Positions 24,974 through 34,713 are shown, numbered from the stretch's first letter. The stretch is 64,000 bases of DNA from Methylobacter sp. (GCA_026399025.1 JAPLRU010000094.1:1-64000); one strand, 5' to 3'. Numbers and translations: made by a program. Notes: generated by a model not told the origin, from the sequence alone.

Positions 24974-25771
24974 TTATTGCCCGATAGTACACGCCGTAGT
25001 GGGTGTCACCGCTTTGGGTATGCTGGTTAAATACGCATAAATTGCATTTAAGTCATTGTCGCTCATCTGACCGAAAATAGGCCACGGCATCACTTGCAGA
25101 GTACGGCCGGGCACATCGGGATCATGACCGCTGCGGAGCAGATCTTTAAATTCCGCCCGCGTTAAACCGGCGGGTTTTCCGTTAGCATCGGGCGTCAAAT
25201 TAGGCGAGACCAGACCTTCTATTTGCACGCCGCCCGCTAAATAACTGGCGGCATTAAACTGTTTGGCTTCGCCGTTATAGGGATTATGACCTGCCGCGTA
25301 AGTCGGACAACTGTGGCAATTGGCGCAGCCCGCCTGCGCGTTGACAATATAACTGCCCATATACACATCGCTGGCGACCTTCCCCGCCAGATTGAGTTTG
25401 ATCGGTAATGCTTTAGGCGCGGCGGCAATCATGCTTTGACCTATGTTGATCCGGGATTGATCGGCGTTACGGACTTTAATAGTCCCGGTCATCGAAGGAT
25501 GAAACCGGCAATGGTAAGTGAATGTGCCCGCTGTGGTAAATTCCCGGCTAATCGATTGCCCCGGCGTTAGATCATTGCTCCATAAATTGTCGGTTTGCGT
25601 TGTGCTGTGGGGCGCTGCATCCTTATTGATCCATGTCACCGAATCGCCCAGATTGACGGTGATAACAGCCGGGGTAAAAGCAAAGTTTTGAATGGCGACG
25701 GTTGCCGCGGAGACGGAAAAAGAAATCGAAAGCAAACAAATGGAGAAAAACAAGCGCAATAAACTGTTCAT
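24974..25771 (-). CDS. Exported cupredoxin - cytochrome c fusion
   Basis: The 265-residue protein has a signal peptide ending near SVSAAT. Residues about 24-103 form a plastocyanin-like domain with type-1 copper ligands: His in DAAPHST and Cys, His and Met in YHCRFHPSM. A single-haem cytochrome c domain follows, with the haem motif CANCH and a C-terminal Met in QVMPWPIFGQMSD. It should shuttle electrons in the periplasm between copper and haem. The partner proteins are not in the window. Confidence 0.85.
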   Translation of the reverse strand: MNSLLRLFFSICLLSISFSVSAATVAIQNFAFTPAVITVNLGDSVTWINKDAAPHSTTQTDNLWSNDLTPGQSISREFTTAGTFTYHCRFHPSMTGTIKVRNADQSRINIGQSMIAAAPKALPIKLNLAGKVASDVYMGSYIVNAQAGCANCHSCPTYAAGHNPYNGEAKQFNAASYLAGGVQIEGLVSPNLTPDANGKPAGLTRAEFKDLLRSGHDPDVPGRTLQVMPWPIFGQMSDNDLNAIYAYLTSIPKAVTPTTACTIGQ

Positions 25772-26072
25772 AAGGCTCCCCTAACGGTAGGTAAATGGTT
25801 GTGCTACAGCGCACAAGTTCTTTTACACCAAGGCTGATAAGATTTCAATTAAACCCGCCGAACTTTAAAACTGCGCTATGTTTGGGTTTATTTAGACCCT
25901 CCCGGCTTCGGTTGAGCCGGGTACATACATCTGCGGTGAATTCTTCAAGATTTTTAATCGAATTTATCCGTTATTATCGATAAGCTATCTACTTTAGATC
26001 CCCTGGAAATGAATCACGCCCTTTTTCAATCACTCGCCCATTTTCGTTAACAGACAAAATAAGGTTTCTACG
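25772..26072. other. Divergent spacer with a hairpin
   Basis: The 301-bp region between the divergent cupredoxin gene and the exported-protein gene should hold both promoters. A CCCGGCTTCGGTTGAGCCGGG hairpin lies near 25907-25921. No promoter could be assigned with confidence. Confidence 0.4.
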
Positions 26073-27086
26073 ATGAATAAATTCTTTAGACTTTTTATAA
26101 GCTCTTCACTAGGCCTGGGCTTGTTGTTACCGTACTGCGCATGGGCGGAGCAAAATGCCGTCCCCCCGATGCAAGCACTGAGCCCGCTTAACCATACGGT
26201 GGACAACCATGTGATTCATGTTTTACCGAAAACGCCGATAAGACAAGCGCGCGCCGCGATGGCGACCAAAAACCCCGGCCCTTTACTCTATGCCAAGGGC
26301 GGTTCAGTCATGAACGATGTCACTATTTATGCGATTTACTGGGCTCCGCCAAAGCTGCAAAACGGAGCCCCGGCGCTTATGTCGAGCGCGTACCAAGCGC
26401 TGCAAACCCAACTTATAAGCGATTATCCGGGTCATGGTTTGGCCAATAACAATACCCAGTACTATCAAAACATCAACGGCACTGTCAGCTACATTTCCAG
26501 CCAAGGACGTTTTGGCGGCTCTTATATCGATACTTCGCCTTATCCAAACTCAAAATGCAAAGCCTCAACAACGCCCAATACTTGCATCACCGATGCCGAT
26601 ATTGCGGCAAAGGTACAGGAAATCGCTGCTTTACAAGGCTGGCCGAGCGGACTGAACAGTCTTTTTATGATCTACACCTCGAAAGGAGAAGATGTGTGCG
26701 ATGACAGCAGCGCTTCCAGTCAATGCGCAAATACCGATTATTGCGGTTATCACAGCTATACCGATCAAACCTCCCCGACGCTTATTTATGCGATTATGCC
26801 TTACGGCGACCCTGCCGGTTGCGGCGGCGCTAAAACACCGAACAACAACCCGGCCGCGGAAGCCGCTATGAATACAGCAAGCCATGAAATTACCGAAGCT
26901 ATTACAGACCCGTTAATAGACGCTTGGGCGACAGCCGATGGCGAAGAGATTGCAGATATTTGCGGAGGTTTCGGCGCCTTTACCTGGAAATCCGGCACTG
27001 CAAATCAAATGTGGAACGGCCATTTTTATGCGTTGCAGCAAGAGTACAACAATCATACAAAAAGCTGCGTTAGTATCGGCCCTTAA
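26073..27086 (+). CDS. Exported metallopeptidase-like protein with HExxE motif
   Basis: The 337-residue protein has a signal peptide (FRLFISSSLGLGLLLPYCAWA). The C-terminal part contains NTASHEITEAITDPL and DGEEIADICGG, with the spacing expected of a zinc peptidase-like HE-x2-E helix plus a downstream Glu. The middle region (VTIYAIYWAPP, YIDTSPYP) resembles the plant PHI-1/EXORDIUM group, which lacks proven enzymatic activity. Six or more Cys suggest disulphides. Function is inferred only from these motifs. Confidence 0.65.
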   Translation: MNKFFRLFISSSLGLGLLLPYCAWAEQNAVPPMQALSPLNHTVDNHVIHVLPKTPIRQARAAMATKNPGPLLYAKGGSVMNDVTIYAIYWAPPKLQNGAPALMSSAYQALQTQLISDYPGHGLANNNTQYYQNINGTVSYISSQGRFGGSYIDTSPYPNSKCKASTTPNTCITDADIAAKVQEIAALQGWPSGLNSLFMIYTSKGEDVCDDSSASSQCANTDYCGYHSYTDQTSPTLIYAIMPYGDPAGCGGAKTPNNNPAAEAAMNTASHEITEAITDPLIDAWATADGEEIADICGGFGAFTWKSGTANQMWNGHFYALQQEYNNHTKSCVSIGP

Positions 27087-27268
27087 CTTTTATTGGGTTA
27101 ACGGCGCTTATCCTTTGTCAGGCTTGACTGCCGCAATATGTTTTATTTACGCACAGTAACAATCAATGACTTAGCGCAGCCTTTAAATGAGCCGTCCAGC
27201 TCCGGAAAAACAGTCGTAAGTCATTGATAGTTGGCAAATTTATGGAGTTGTTGAGTTTTTGTACAATT

Positions 27269-27350
27269 TAACAAAACTTTAATAAAAACCGCAGCTAAGC
27301 GCTACATAAAACAATCAATCCACAGAGTTATCCACAGATTTTGTGAATAA
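27269..27350. promoter_or_regulatory. DnaA-box cluster 1
   Basis: A perfect DnaA box TTATCCACA (27328-27336) has a same-direction degenerate box (CAATCCACA, 27316-27324) three bases before it. An inverted box TGTGAATAA (27342-27350) lies five bases after it. An AT-rich TAACAAAA...AAAAACCGC tract precedes at 27269-27292. The same set with identical spacing occurs at 55162-55243. The site is in the convergent spacer between the metallopeptidase-like gene and the hybrid kinase, so it is not a promoter for either. It may titrate or recharge DnaA. Confidence 0.6.
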
Positions 27351-27395
27351 CTATCGAGTCATAGCCGAAGCTAAACCCTAATTGCTTTGGCGGCT

Positions 27396-30068
27396 TTATA
27401 ACGCTGCCAGTAAGCCCGATAATTTCTCAAAATCCAAGGGCTTGAGTAAGTGATGGTTAAACCCGGCCGATTGCGAACGCTTGCCGTCTTCAGTTTGCGC
27501 ATGACCGGTTAAAGCGATCAGGATGGAAGCGCGGGTCTCCGGTAATTCGCGTAACCGTTTGGCAACCTCATAGCCGTCCATATCAGGGAGACCAATATCA
27601 ATCAGCACAATCTGCGGCTGGAAAATCCGCGCTTGTTCGATGGCTTTCAGGCCGCAATCGGCGGTTTTGACCTGATGACCTTCCATTTGCAACAGCATCT
27701 CCAGACTTTCGGCGGCATCGGCATAGTCATCCACGACCAAGATACGGAGCTTACGCACCGGTAACGCGGTTTGGCTTGGCTGGGTTTCGGGAGCCGAAGA
27801 GGTTGCCGACACGGTCGGTAACCTTACCGTAAAGCAACTGCCTTGACCGATGCCGGCGCTTGCCGCCGTAATCGTGCCGCCATGTATCTGCACCAGTTTA
27901 TGCACCAGCGTCAAACCAATGCCGAGCCCGCCTTGGGAGTGGCCCAAGGAGTGCTTGGCCTGAGCGAAGAGATCGAAAATCCGCGGCAAAATATCGGGAG
28001 GAATGCCGATGCCGGTATCCCGAACCTCGATAACGGCATCGGCGTCTTGTTGCGTTACGTTCAAGGTGATTTGACCGCCTTCATCGGTATATTTGGCCGC
28101 GTTATTCAGTAAATTAGACAGCACTTGTGAAAGCCGGACACTGTCGCCTTCAATCCATTGCGGCGTCTTAGCGGGTGAAATAATCAACTGCTGTTTGCGG
28201 GACTCAATCAGCGGACTACAGGTTTCAATCGCATTATTCACAATATCGGCAAGGTCCAAACGCTTGATCTCCAGCCTGATTTTGCCTTGCATGATGCGAG
28301 CGACATCCAGCAAGTCATCAAGCAGCCGCACCATATGCGTCACTTGGCGATCAATGACCTCGCTGCTCCAGGTCAGTTGCGAGTCGGTAATTTCTTGCAT
28401 TTTCAGCACTTGCACGGCATTTCGGATCGGCGCCAGCGGATTGCGCAGTTCATGAGCCAGCATCGCCAGAAATTCGTCTTTATGGCGATCAGCCAAGCGT
28501 AGCGCTTCCTCGGCACGCTTTTGCTCGGTAATGTCGGTGGCTATGCCCAGCAGTTTGTTGCAAACGCCATCCTCGAGCAGCGGAATTTTGATGCAGCTGT
28601 ACCAATGCACGGAACCATCGGCATGGGTGATTTTTTCCTCCGGGATGGTCTTGGCAATGCGGGTGCTTATAACCTCAAGATCGTTTTTATAAAAATGTGC
28701 CACTTCGTCAGTATTGGGATTGAAGCTTTCATCGGTCAAGCCGACCAACCTTTCAGGGCGGGTGCTGTAGCTTCGGGCCAAGGCCTCGTTACCTAAAACG
28801 AATTGCCCATGGTAGTCTTTGACAAAAATCATGCTGGGCACGGCATCGATGACTTGCCTGAGAAAGGCCCGCTCATGCTGCAAGGCTTGCTGACTGCTTT
28901 TGATATCGGTTATATCTTCGGTCGTGCCGAAACCGCCCAGCAATGAGCCATGCTCGTTAAATTCGAGTTCGGCCAGTTCGCGCACCCATTTGACTTTCCC
29001 CTCTACCATAATGCGGTGTTCAATATCGTAGGGCTTACCGGTAAGCGCGTCATGCCAAGCCGTATCGACTGACTCCCGGTCTGCCGGGTGGACAAGGTCA
29101 AGAAAGGATTGATAGGTTAAACAGGTGCCTTTAGCTATGCCGAAAATGCGAAAATTTTCATCGGACCATTCCAAAGTATTACGGCAAACATCCAGACGCC
29201 AGCTGCCGATATGAGCAACGGCTTGGGCTCGGTTCAGGTCTATTTGACTCTTACGCAAAGCTTCTTCGGCTTGTTTGCGTTCGGTGATGTTAGTGCTTAC
29301 CGTGCCTAAGCCGATTATGTTTTCGTTTGAGTCCTCGAGTACGAAAACATTGTAGAGCATCCATAACGCGGCTTCGGTTTTGAAATGGCGGAAACGGATT
29401 TCGGTTTCTCCACGGCCGTTCTGTAACACCGCGGGAAAGAATTCATTCAGAATAAATGCCTGATCTTCCGGAAAAAAGAAGTCCTTGGCCGGCGTTTTAA
29501 GACCCTGTTCCAGACTATCCAGGCCTACCAGGCGCAAGCCGGCGTCATTAATAAAAAAAGGTGTGCCTTGGGTATTGCACATACCGATAAATTCGGTGCT
29601 GCTTTTGGTGACGGAGATATATAAATCCCTCTCTTTTTGGGTTTGGTTGAGTTTGGCAATTTGCCGCTTAAGCTGTTCCTCACGTTCCATGACCTTCTGT
29701 AAAGCCCGCTTTTCCTGATCGTGCAAGCGGCTAATGATTAGGCTGCATAGTGCGCCAACACTCACTAAGAACACAAGGCGCAGGATTTCGCTCGGTTGCG
29801 CGATATAAAACGACCGGTAGGGCGCGGCTAAAAAATAAGCGCTGACTACCGTACTTAACAAGGTTGTGAACAGCCCGGCTGTTAAGTCTCCGCACCAGGA
29901 GACGACAGCAATCACGACTAAAAAGAGCAATAACGGCGGGGAGTCTTCAAAAATAAATTGAAGCTTTATTAAGATCGATAAAATAGCCGCAGTGCCTAAT
30001 ACTGCGGCTATATAGACATTTTTGAAAAGATATTTAACGCGGACTTCGAATAGCTTTTTATCAGCCAT
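27396..30068 (-). CDS. Hybrid sensor histidine kinase (DUF4118, three PAS, HisKA, HATPase, receiver)
   Basis: In the 890-residue protein residues 1-110 hold about four membrane helices of the KdpD-like DUF4118 type. A coiled coil follows, then three PAS regions (about 150-265, 270-395 and 400-515), each ending in a TDITExKRAEEAL-type linker. Next come HisKA with the phospho-His in AHELRNPLAPIRN, HATPase (DTGIGIPPDILPRIFD, GGLGIGLTLVH) and a C-terminal receiver with the phospho-Asp in LIDIGLPDMDGYE. The input signal is unknown. The next gene, host attachment, is upstream on the same strand but 19 bp away. Confidence 0.92.
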   Translation of the reverse strand: MADKKLFEVRVKYLFKNVYIAAVLGTAAILSILIKLQFIFEDSPPLLLFLVVIAVVSWCGDLTAGLFTTLLSTVVSAYFLAAPYRSFYIAQPSEILRLVFLVSVGALCSLIISRLHDQEKRALQKVMEREEQLKRQIAKLNQTQKERDLYISVTKSSTEFIGMCNTQGTPFFINDAGLRLVGLDSLEQGLKTPAKDFFFPEDQAFILNEFFPAVLQNGRGETEIRFRHFKTEAALWMLYNVFVLEDSNENIIGLGTVSTNITERKQAEEALRKSQIDLNRAQAVAHIGSWRLDVCRNTLEWSDENFRIFGIAKGTCLTYQSFLDLVHPADRESVDTAWHDALTGKPYDIEHRIMVEGKVKWVRELAELEFNEHGSLLGGFGTTEDITDIKSSQQALQHERAFLRQVIDAVPSMIFVKDYHGQFVLGNEALARSYSTRPERLVGLTDESFNPNTDEVAHFYKNDLEVISTRIAKTIPEEKITHADGSVHWYSCIKIPLLEDGVCNKLLGIATDITEQKRAEEALRLADRHKDEFLAMLAHELRNPLAPIRNAVQVLKMQEITDSQLTWSSEVIDRQVTHMVRLLDDLLDVARIMQGKIRLEIKRLDLADIVNNAIETCSPLIESRKQQLIISPAKTPQWIEGDSVRLSQVLSNLLNNAAKYTDEGGQITLNVTQQDADAVIEVRDTGIGIPPDILPRIFDLFAQAKHSLGHSQGGLGIGLTLVHKLVQIHGGTITAASAGIGQGSCFTVRLPTVSATSSAPETQPSQTALPVRKLRILVVDDYADAAESLEMLLQMEGHQVKTADCGLKAIEQARIFQPQIVLIDIGLPDMDGYEVAKRLRELPETRASILIALTGHAQTEDGKRSQSAGFNHHLLKPLDFEKLSGLLAAL

Positions 30069-30087
30069 GGCCGGCCCGATTTTTTTA

Positions 30088-30531
30088 TCAAAGATTAGGT
30101 AAATATTCGGGTAGGTGTTGACGAATATCAGCCGGGCTCAGTGTGGTTATATCTTTAGCGAGTTCGAACCGAACGCTTTGTTTAAGCTGTTCGGATAGAT
30201 GGTTGCGCAGCAAGCCGAGAAAAGTGGGCGCGGCAATAATCAGCAGTTGTTCAAACCGCTTGGCCTTGTGCGCATCTTCCAGATAATGGGCGACACGATG
30301 CGCAAACGTATCGGCTTCATGTTTTTTCGGATCGGTGGGCTGCTCGAAAGCGTGCCCGCCGCCATCGGCGCTTTTGATTTTTCCGGGCAGATCGGAGGTT
30401 ATTTCCCGGTCATGTAAACGGCCCTCGGCATGATAAAGGTCTTCGACTTCCGCTAAGGGAGAAGAGGCCGTGTCGGCAGTAAAAATGCGGGCGCGAGTGC
30501 TGTCAGCAACGACTATCCAGGATAATTTCAT
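30088..30531 (-). CDS. Host attachment protein family (PF10116)
   Basis: The 147-residue protein begins SWIVVADSTRARIF and contains the DLPGK, HEADTFAHRVAHYLE and PTFLGLLRNHL segments of the 'protein required for attachment to host cells' family. The name comes from Agrobacterium; in free-living bacteria the fold resembles archaeal eRF1/peptide-release relatives, and the function is unresolved. It lies 19 bp upstream of the hybrid kinase gene and is likely co-transcribed with it. Confidence 0.82.
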   Translation of the reverse strand: MKLSWIVVADSTRARIFTADTASSPLAEVEDLYHAEGRLHDREITSDLPGKIKSADGGGHAFEQPTDPKKHEADTFAHRVAHYLEDAHKAKRFEQLLIIAAPTFLGLLRNHLSEQLKQSVRFELAKDITTLSPADIRQHLPEYLPNL

Positions 30532-30872
30532 GATTGTTCCTTCTGTGGAAGATTTTGTTTAAATAATACGCTACTCACAAAAATCCTGAGCAGTTTAAAG
30601 TTATCGTATTTTTAGGGCAATTATTTTTGATAAATATCAGTCTGTTGTATTTAAGTCTATACATTGACAACTAGGATAAAGACATCAAGACCTTCATTCA
30701 ATAAGTAGTAATACCAGAGTAGGACTATGAGTTTAGTCTAAGTCGCCGCAATCCCATGTACAGCTAGGCCGATTTATCGAGCTTGTGGCTATAGCCATCG
30801 TTGTTCGGTCAGGCGCTCAAGCTCGCGGCGGGAAGGCAATGTATAATGAAATTCGATACAAAGCGCCGGGGC

Positions 30873-30965
30873 ATGACCGCAATTACGCTTGATGCCGATA
30901 GATGCGTCGGTAAACTGAAAAAAACCGATTTCGAAGCAAAACAGGCTGAGCGGCAAACAGCTTAA
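30873..30965 (+). pseudogene. DUF1640 N-terminal remnant
   Basis: The 30-codon frame reads MTAITLDADRCVGKLKKTDF and then EAKQAERQTA. It matches the first 27 or so residues of the DUF1640 protein at 4185 (MTTITFDTHKFIRKLRDAGF, EEKQAE) at most positions. A stop follows and the coiled coil and anchor are gone, but a good terminator still lies 31 bp downstream. It looks like a decayed paralogue. Confidence 0.6.
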
Positions 30966-30995
30966 GTCAACAGTAGTGAGCCTTGAACGTGAACT

Positions 30996-31024
30996 CGCCG
31001 GAATTTTCTCCGGCGGTCTTTTTT
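30996..31024 (+). terminator. Rho-independent terminator before dnaE
   Basis: The stem CGCCGGA / TCCGGCG with a seven-base loop is followed by GTCTTTTTT. It presumably ended the transcript of the DUF1640 remnant and insulates dnaE. Confidence 0.8.
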
Positions 31025-31108
31025 GCGATAGTTTTATCCGAGCGCACGAAACTTTGTGTACGCGGTAAAATAGCCCGTCCAGCCTAACCATAACGTAAAT
31101 CAACTTTC

Positions 31109-34100
31109 ATGCAGCCGGCATTTGTCCATTTAAGACTCCACACCGAATTCTCCCTGGTCGACGGGATTGTCAAAATCAAAGCTTTGGTTAAACGACTGGC
31201 CGAGTTAAACATGCCCGCGATTGCGGTCACCGAGCACGCGAATCTGTTCTCGCTGGTCAAATTCTATAAAGCCTCCTTAGGCCAAGGCATCAAAGCCATC
31301 GCCGGTTCCGACGTACTGGTTTTTAATCCCGAAGATCCGGCCACGCCGTACCGGTTGACCTTGCTGGTCAACAATCACGCCGGTTACATCACGTTGACCG
31401 AGTTGATTTCAAAGGCTTATCAGGAAGGCCAGCATCAGGGCGTGCCGATGCTCAGGCAGGAATGGATAGAAGCCAACCATAACGGCTTGATTGCGTTATC
31501 CGGAGCGATGAGCGGCTGTATCGGCAAGGCGCTGTTAGCCGAAAATCATGATGCGGCGAAAAAGCTGGCGGAGTTTTGGGGCGGCTTATTCGAAAACAGC
31601 TTTTACCTGGAGTTACAACGGGTCGGTAAGCCCGACGAGGAACGCTATATCGCCGCGGCCGTCGAACTGGCTATCGCAACCGGTTTGCCGGTAGTGGCGA
31701 CCAACGATGTGCGCTTTATCGAGCAACAGGACTTTGCCGCTCATGAAGTGCGGGTTTGCATCAATCAGGGGCGAGTGCTGGACGATACCCGGCGACCCAA
31801 GGATTACACCGATCAGCAATATTTACGCAGCGTCGAAGAGATGCAGGCCTTGTTCGCCGATATACCGGAGGCCCTGGAAAACACCGTAGAGATTGCCAAG
31901 CGCTGTAACTTGACGCTGACATTGGGCAAAAACTTCCTGCCCGATTTTCCGGTGCCCGAAGGCATGAACTTGGGCGAGTTTATGACCGAGGAATCGATGA
32001 AAGGCTTGGAACAACGCTTGCAGCACCATCCGGCGGTGGGCAAAGGCACGGACGAGGAAAACCGGCGCGTTTATTATGAACGTCTGGATTTCGAATTGAA
32101 AATGATCACCCAGATGGGTTTTCCCGGTTATTTTATGATTGTTGCCGACTTTATCCAGTGGGCGAAAAACAATTTGATTCCGGTAGGGCCGGGACGGGGT
32201 TCCGGCGCGGGATCGTTGGTGGCTTATGCGCTTAAAATTACCGATCTCGACCCTATCGAATTCGATTTGCTGTTCGAGCGCTTTTTAAATCCCGAGCGGG
32301 TTTCGATGCCTGACTTCGACGTGGATTTTTGCATGGATCGCCGGGACGAGGTCATCGATTACGTCGCCCGCAATTACGGCCGGGATCATGTCGCGCAGAT
32401 TATCACTTACGGTTCGATGGCGGCGAAAGCTGTTATCCGCGACGTCGGCCGGGTGCTGGGTTTCGGCTACGGTTTTGTCGATCGCTTGTCTAAATTAGTG
32501 CCGTTTGAGATCGGTATGACGCTGACTAAAGCGCTAAGCGACAGCCCCGAACTGAAGCAGCTTTACGATACCGAGGAAGAAGTCAAAACCCTGATCGATA
32601 TGGCGCTGTCGCTGGAAGGCACCTCCCGAAACGCCGGAAAACACGCCGGCGGCGTGGTGATTTCTCCGACCAAATTGACCGATTTTACCCCGCTGTATTG
32701 CGACCAGGACGGCAATAACCTGGTCACCCAGTTCGACAAGGACGACGTCGAAGCGGTCGGTTTGGTCAAGTTCGACTTTTTGGGCTTGCGCACGCTGACC
32801 ATTATCGATTGGGCCTTGCAGGATATTAACGCCAAGCACACCAAGCTGGGCAAGCCCTTGGTCGATATAACCGTCATTCCCCGAGACGATGCCGCTTCTT
32901 ATAAGCTGCTAACCGCCGCCCAAACCACGGCCGTGTTCCAGCTCGAATCGCGCGGCATGAAGGAGCTGATCAAAAAACTAAAACCCGATTGCTTCGACGA
33001 CATTATCGCGCTGGTCGCGCTGTTCCGGCCGGGGCCTTTGGAATCGGGCATGGTCGACGATTACATCAACGTCAAGCACGGGGCCAAAGCGGAATACGCG
33101 CATCCGTTATTGGAGCCGATTTTAAAACCGACCAACGGCGTTATTTTGTACCAGGAGCAGGTGATGCAAATCGCCCGTGAAATGGCGTTATACACGCTGG
33201 GCGGAGCGGACATGCTGCGCCGCGCGATGGGCAAGAAAAAACCGGAGGAAATGGCCAAAGAGCGGGACAAATTCATGTCCGGCTCGGTGCAAAATCAGGT
33301 CGATGAAAAAATCGCCACTTACGTGTTCGATTTGATGGAAAAATTCGCCGGTTACGGTTTCAATAAATCGCATTCCGCCGCTTATGCGCTGGTCGCCTAT
33401 CAAACCGCTTGGTTAAAAGCCCATTATCAGCCGGAGTTTATGGCGGCGGTGTTATCTGCGGATATGGACAACACCGACAAAGTGGTCATTTTGATCGAAG
33501 AATGCAAACAGATGAAACTGGAAGTCTGTCCGCCGACCATCAACGTTTCCAAATATAAATTCACCGTAAACGATGCGGGCCATATCGTTTACGGATTGGG
33601 CGCGTTAAAAGGCGTGGGTGAAGCGGCCATTGAAGAAATGCTGATCGAGCGGGAAGCCAATGGGCCGTTTTCCGGGCTGTACGATTTATGCAAGCGGGTG
33701 GATCTGCGCAAATTCAACCGACGAGTGCTGGAAGCCTTAATTCGCGCCGGGGCTTTCGATGAATTCGACGACAACCGGGCCGGACATTTGGCGGAGTTGC
33801 CGACGGTGTTAAGAGTGGCCGAACAACACGGCAAAATGGCGCAAACCGGCCAAAACGATTTATTCGGCTTGGCCGTTAATGTCGATCAGGCCGACGATGA
33901 AGAGGCTTATGCGACCGTGGTTGAGCCGTGGTCGGAAAACGAACGGCTGGCGGCGGAAAAGCTGGTGCTGGGGTTGTTTTTGACCGGGCATCCGATCAAT
34001 CAATACGAATCCGAATTAAGGCAGTTTACCAACGGCACCCTAGCCTCGCTAAAGGACACGGTGGAACGCTCCAAAAGCCGAAAAATGGAGGCCAAAATAG

Positions 34101-34603
34101 CCGGTTTGGTCGTCGAAGTGCGCACCCGTCAGGCCAAAAACGGCAAGATCATGGCTTTTGCAACTCTTGACGACCGCACCGACAGGCTGGAAATCGCGGC
34201 TTTCGGCGAAATTTACGAAAAATACCGCAGCATTTTTACTCGCGACAGCCTGTTGGTCGCCGAAGGCTCATTAGGCGTAGACGATTATTTGGGAACGCTG
34301 CGTTTAACGGTGGAAAAGCTGTATAACATAGAGCAAGCCAGAGAAGTCAATGCCCGAAGTATTCAATTGGTATGGAACGCGACCGGCAACAGGCTGGAAG
34401 ATCAGGGCTTTATGACGAGGTTAAGCACTGCGCTGGAACCGTTTAAAGGCGGTAATTGTCCGCTAGGGATTGCTTACGCCTCACCGGTCGCCAAAGCCAA
34501 TTTATTGCTGGGCGATGCATGGCGCGTCCACCCCACCGATGAACTGGTGGCGCGCTTGAGAGCGCTGCCGGGCGGCGGCGCTGTCGAGGTTAAGTACAGG
34601 TAA
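31109..34603 (+). CDS. dnaE: DNA polymerase III subunit alpha
   Basis: The 1164-residue replicative polymerase matches the usual DnaE1 length of about 1160. It has an N-terminal PHP domain (HLRLHTEFSLVDGI at the start), palm aspartates in MPDFDVDFCMD and VKFDFLGLRTL, the GPGRGSGAGSLVAY and LFRPGPLESGM segments, helix-hairpin-helix elements near GAFDEFDDN, and a C-terminal OB fold (KIAGLVVEVRTRQAKNGK). No exonuclease is fused. It stands alone, without accA or rnhB next to it. Confidence 0.97.
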   Translation: MQPAFVHLRLHTEFSLVDGIVKIKALVKRLAELNMPAIAVTEHANLFSLVKFYKASLGQGIKAIAGSDVLVFNPEDPATPYRLTLLVNNHAGYITLTELISKAYQEGQHQGVPMLRQEWIEANHNGLIALSGAMSGCIGKALLAENHDAAKKLAEFWGGLFENSFYLELQRVGKPDEERYIAAAVELAIATGLPVVATNDVRFIEQQDFAAHEVRVCINQGRVLDDTRRPKDYTDQQYLRSVEEMQALFADIPEALENTVEIAKRCNLTLTLGKNFLPDFPVPEGMNLGEFMTEESMKGLEQRLQHHPAVGKGTDEENRRVYYERLDFELKMITQMGFPGYFMIVADFIQWAKNNLIPVGPGRGSGAGSLVAYALKITDLDPIEFDLLFERFLNPERVSMPDFDVDFCMDRRDEVIDYVARNYGRDHVAQIITYGSMAAKAVIRDVGRVLGFGYGFVDRLSKLVPFEIGMTLTKALSDSPELKQLYDTEEEVKTLIDMALSLEGTSRNAGKHAGGVVISPTKLTDFTPLYCDQDGNNLVTQFDKDDVEAVGLVKFDFLGLRTLTIIDWALQDINAKHTKLGKPLVDITVIPRDDAASYKLLTAAQTTAVFQLESRGMKELIKKLKPDCFDDIIALVALFRPGPLESGMVDDYINVKHGAKAEYAHPLLEPILKPTNGVILYQEQVMQIAREMALYTLGGADMLRRAMGKKKPEEMAKERDKFMSGSVQNQVDEKIATYVFDLMEKFAGYGFNKSHSAAYALVAYQTAWLKAHYQPEFMAAVLSADMDNTDKVVILIEECKQMKLEVCPPTINVSKYKFTVNDAGHIVYGLGALKGVGEAAIEEMLIEREANGPFSGLYDLCKRVDLRKFNRRVLEALIRAGAFDEFDDNRAGHLAELPTVLRVAEQHGKMAQTGQNDLFGLAVNVDQADDEEAYATVVEPWSENERLAAEKLVLGLFLTGHPINQYESELRQFTNGTLASLKDTVERSKSRKMEAKIAGLVVEVRTRQAKNGKIMAFATLDDRTDRLEIAAFGEIYEKYRSIFTRDSLLVAEGSLGVDDYLGTLRLTVEKLYNIEQAREVNARSIQLVWNATGNRLEDQGFMTRLSTALEPFKGGNCPLGIAYASPVAKANLLLGDAWRVHPTDELVARLRALPGGGAVEVKYR

Positions 34604-34713
34604 AGAACAATATCGGATTTAGGTTAGGTTTTGTATCGTGCATTTTTCGAAATTAGAAATTCCATCATGCCCAAAAGACTTGCCCCCGTGGTTTATGTTT
34701 TCAGGTGTAGGGT

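Larger units (their letters stand above)
30532..31108. other. 577-bp spacer upstream of dnaE
   Basis: The left 340 bp show no gene or clear repeat and probably include the promoter of the host-attachment gene. The right part holds the DUF1640 remnant (30873-30965) and a terminator (30996-31024). The dnaE promoter should lie between 31025 and 31108. Confidence 0.5.

Noticed and set aside
25904-25925. Riboswitch upstream of the exported protein
   Set aside because: A single hairpin without any recognisable aptamer sequence.
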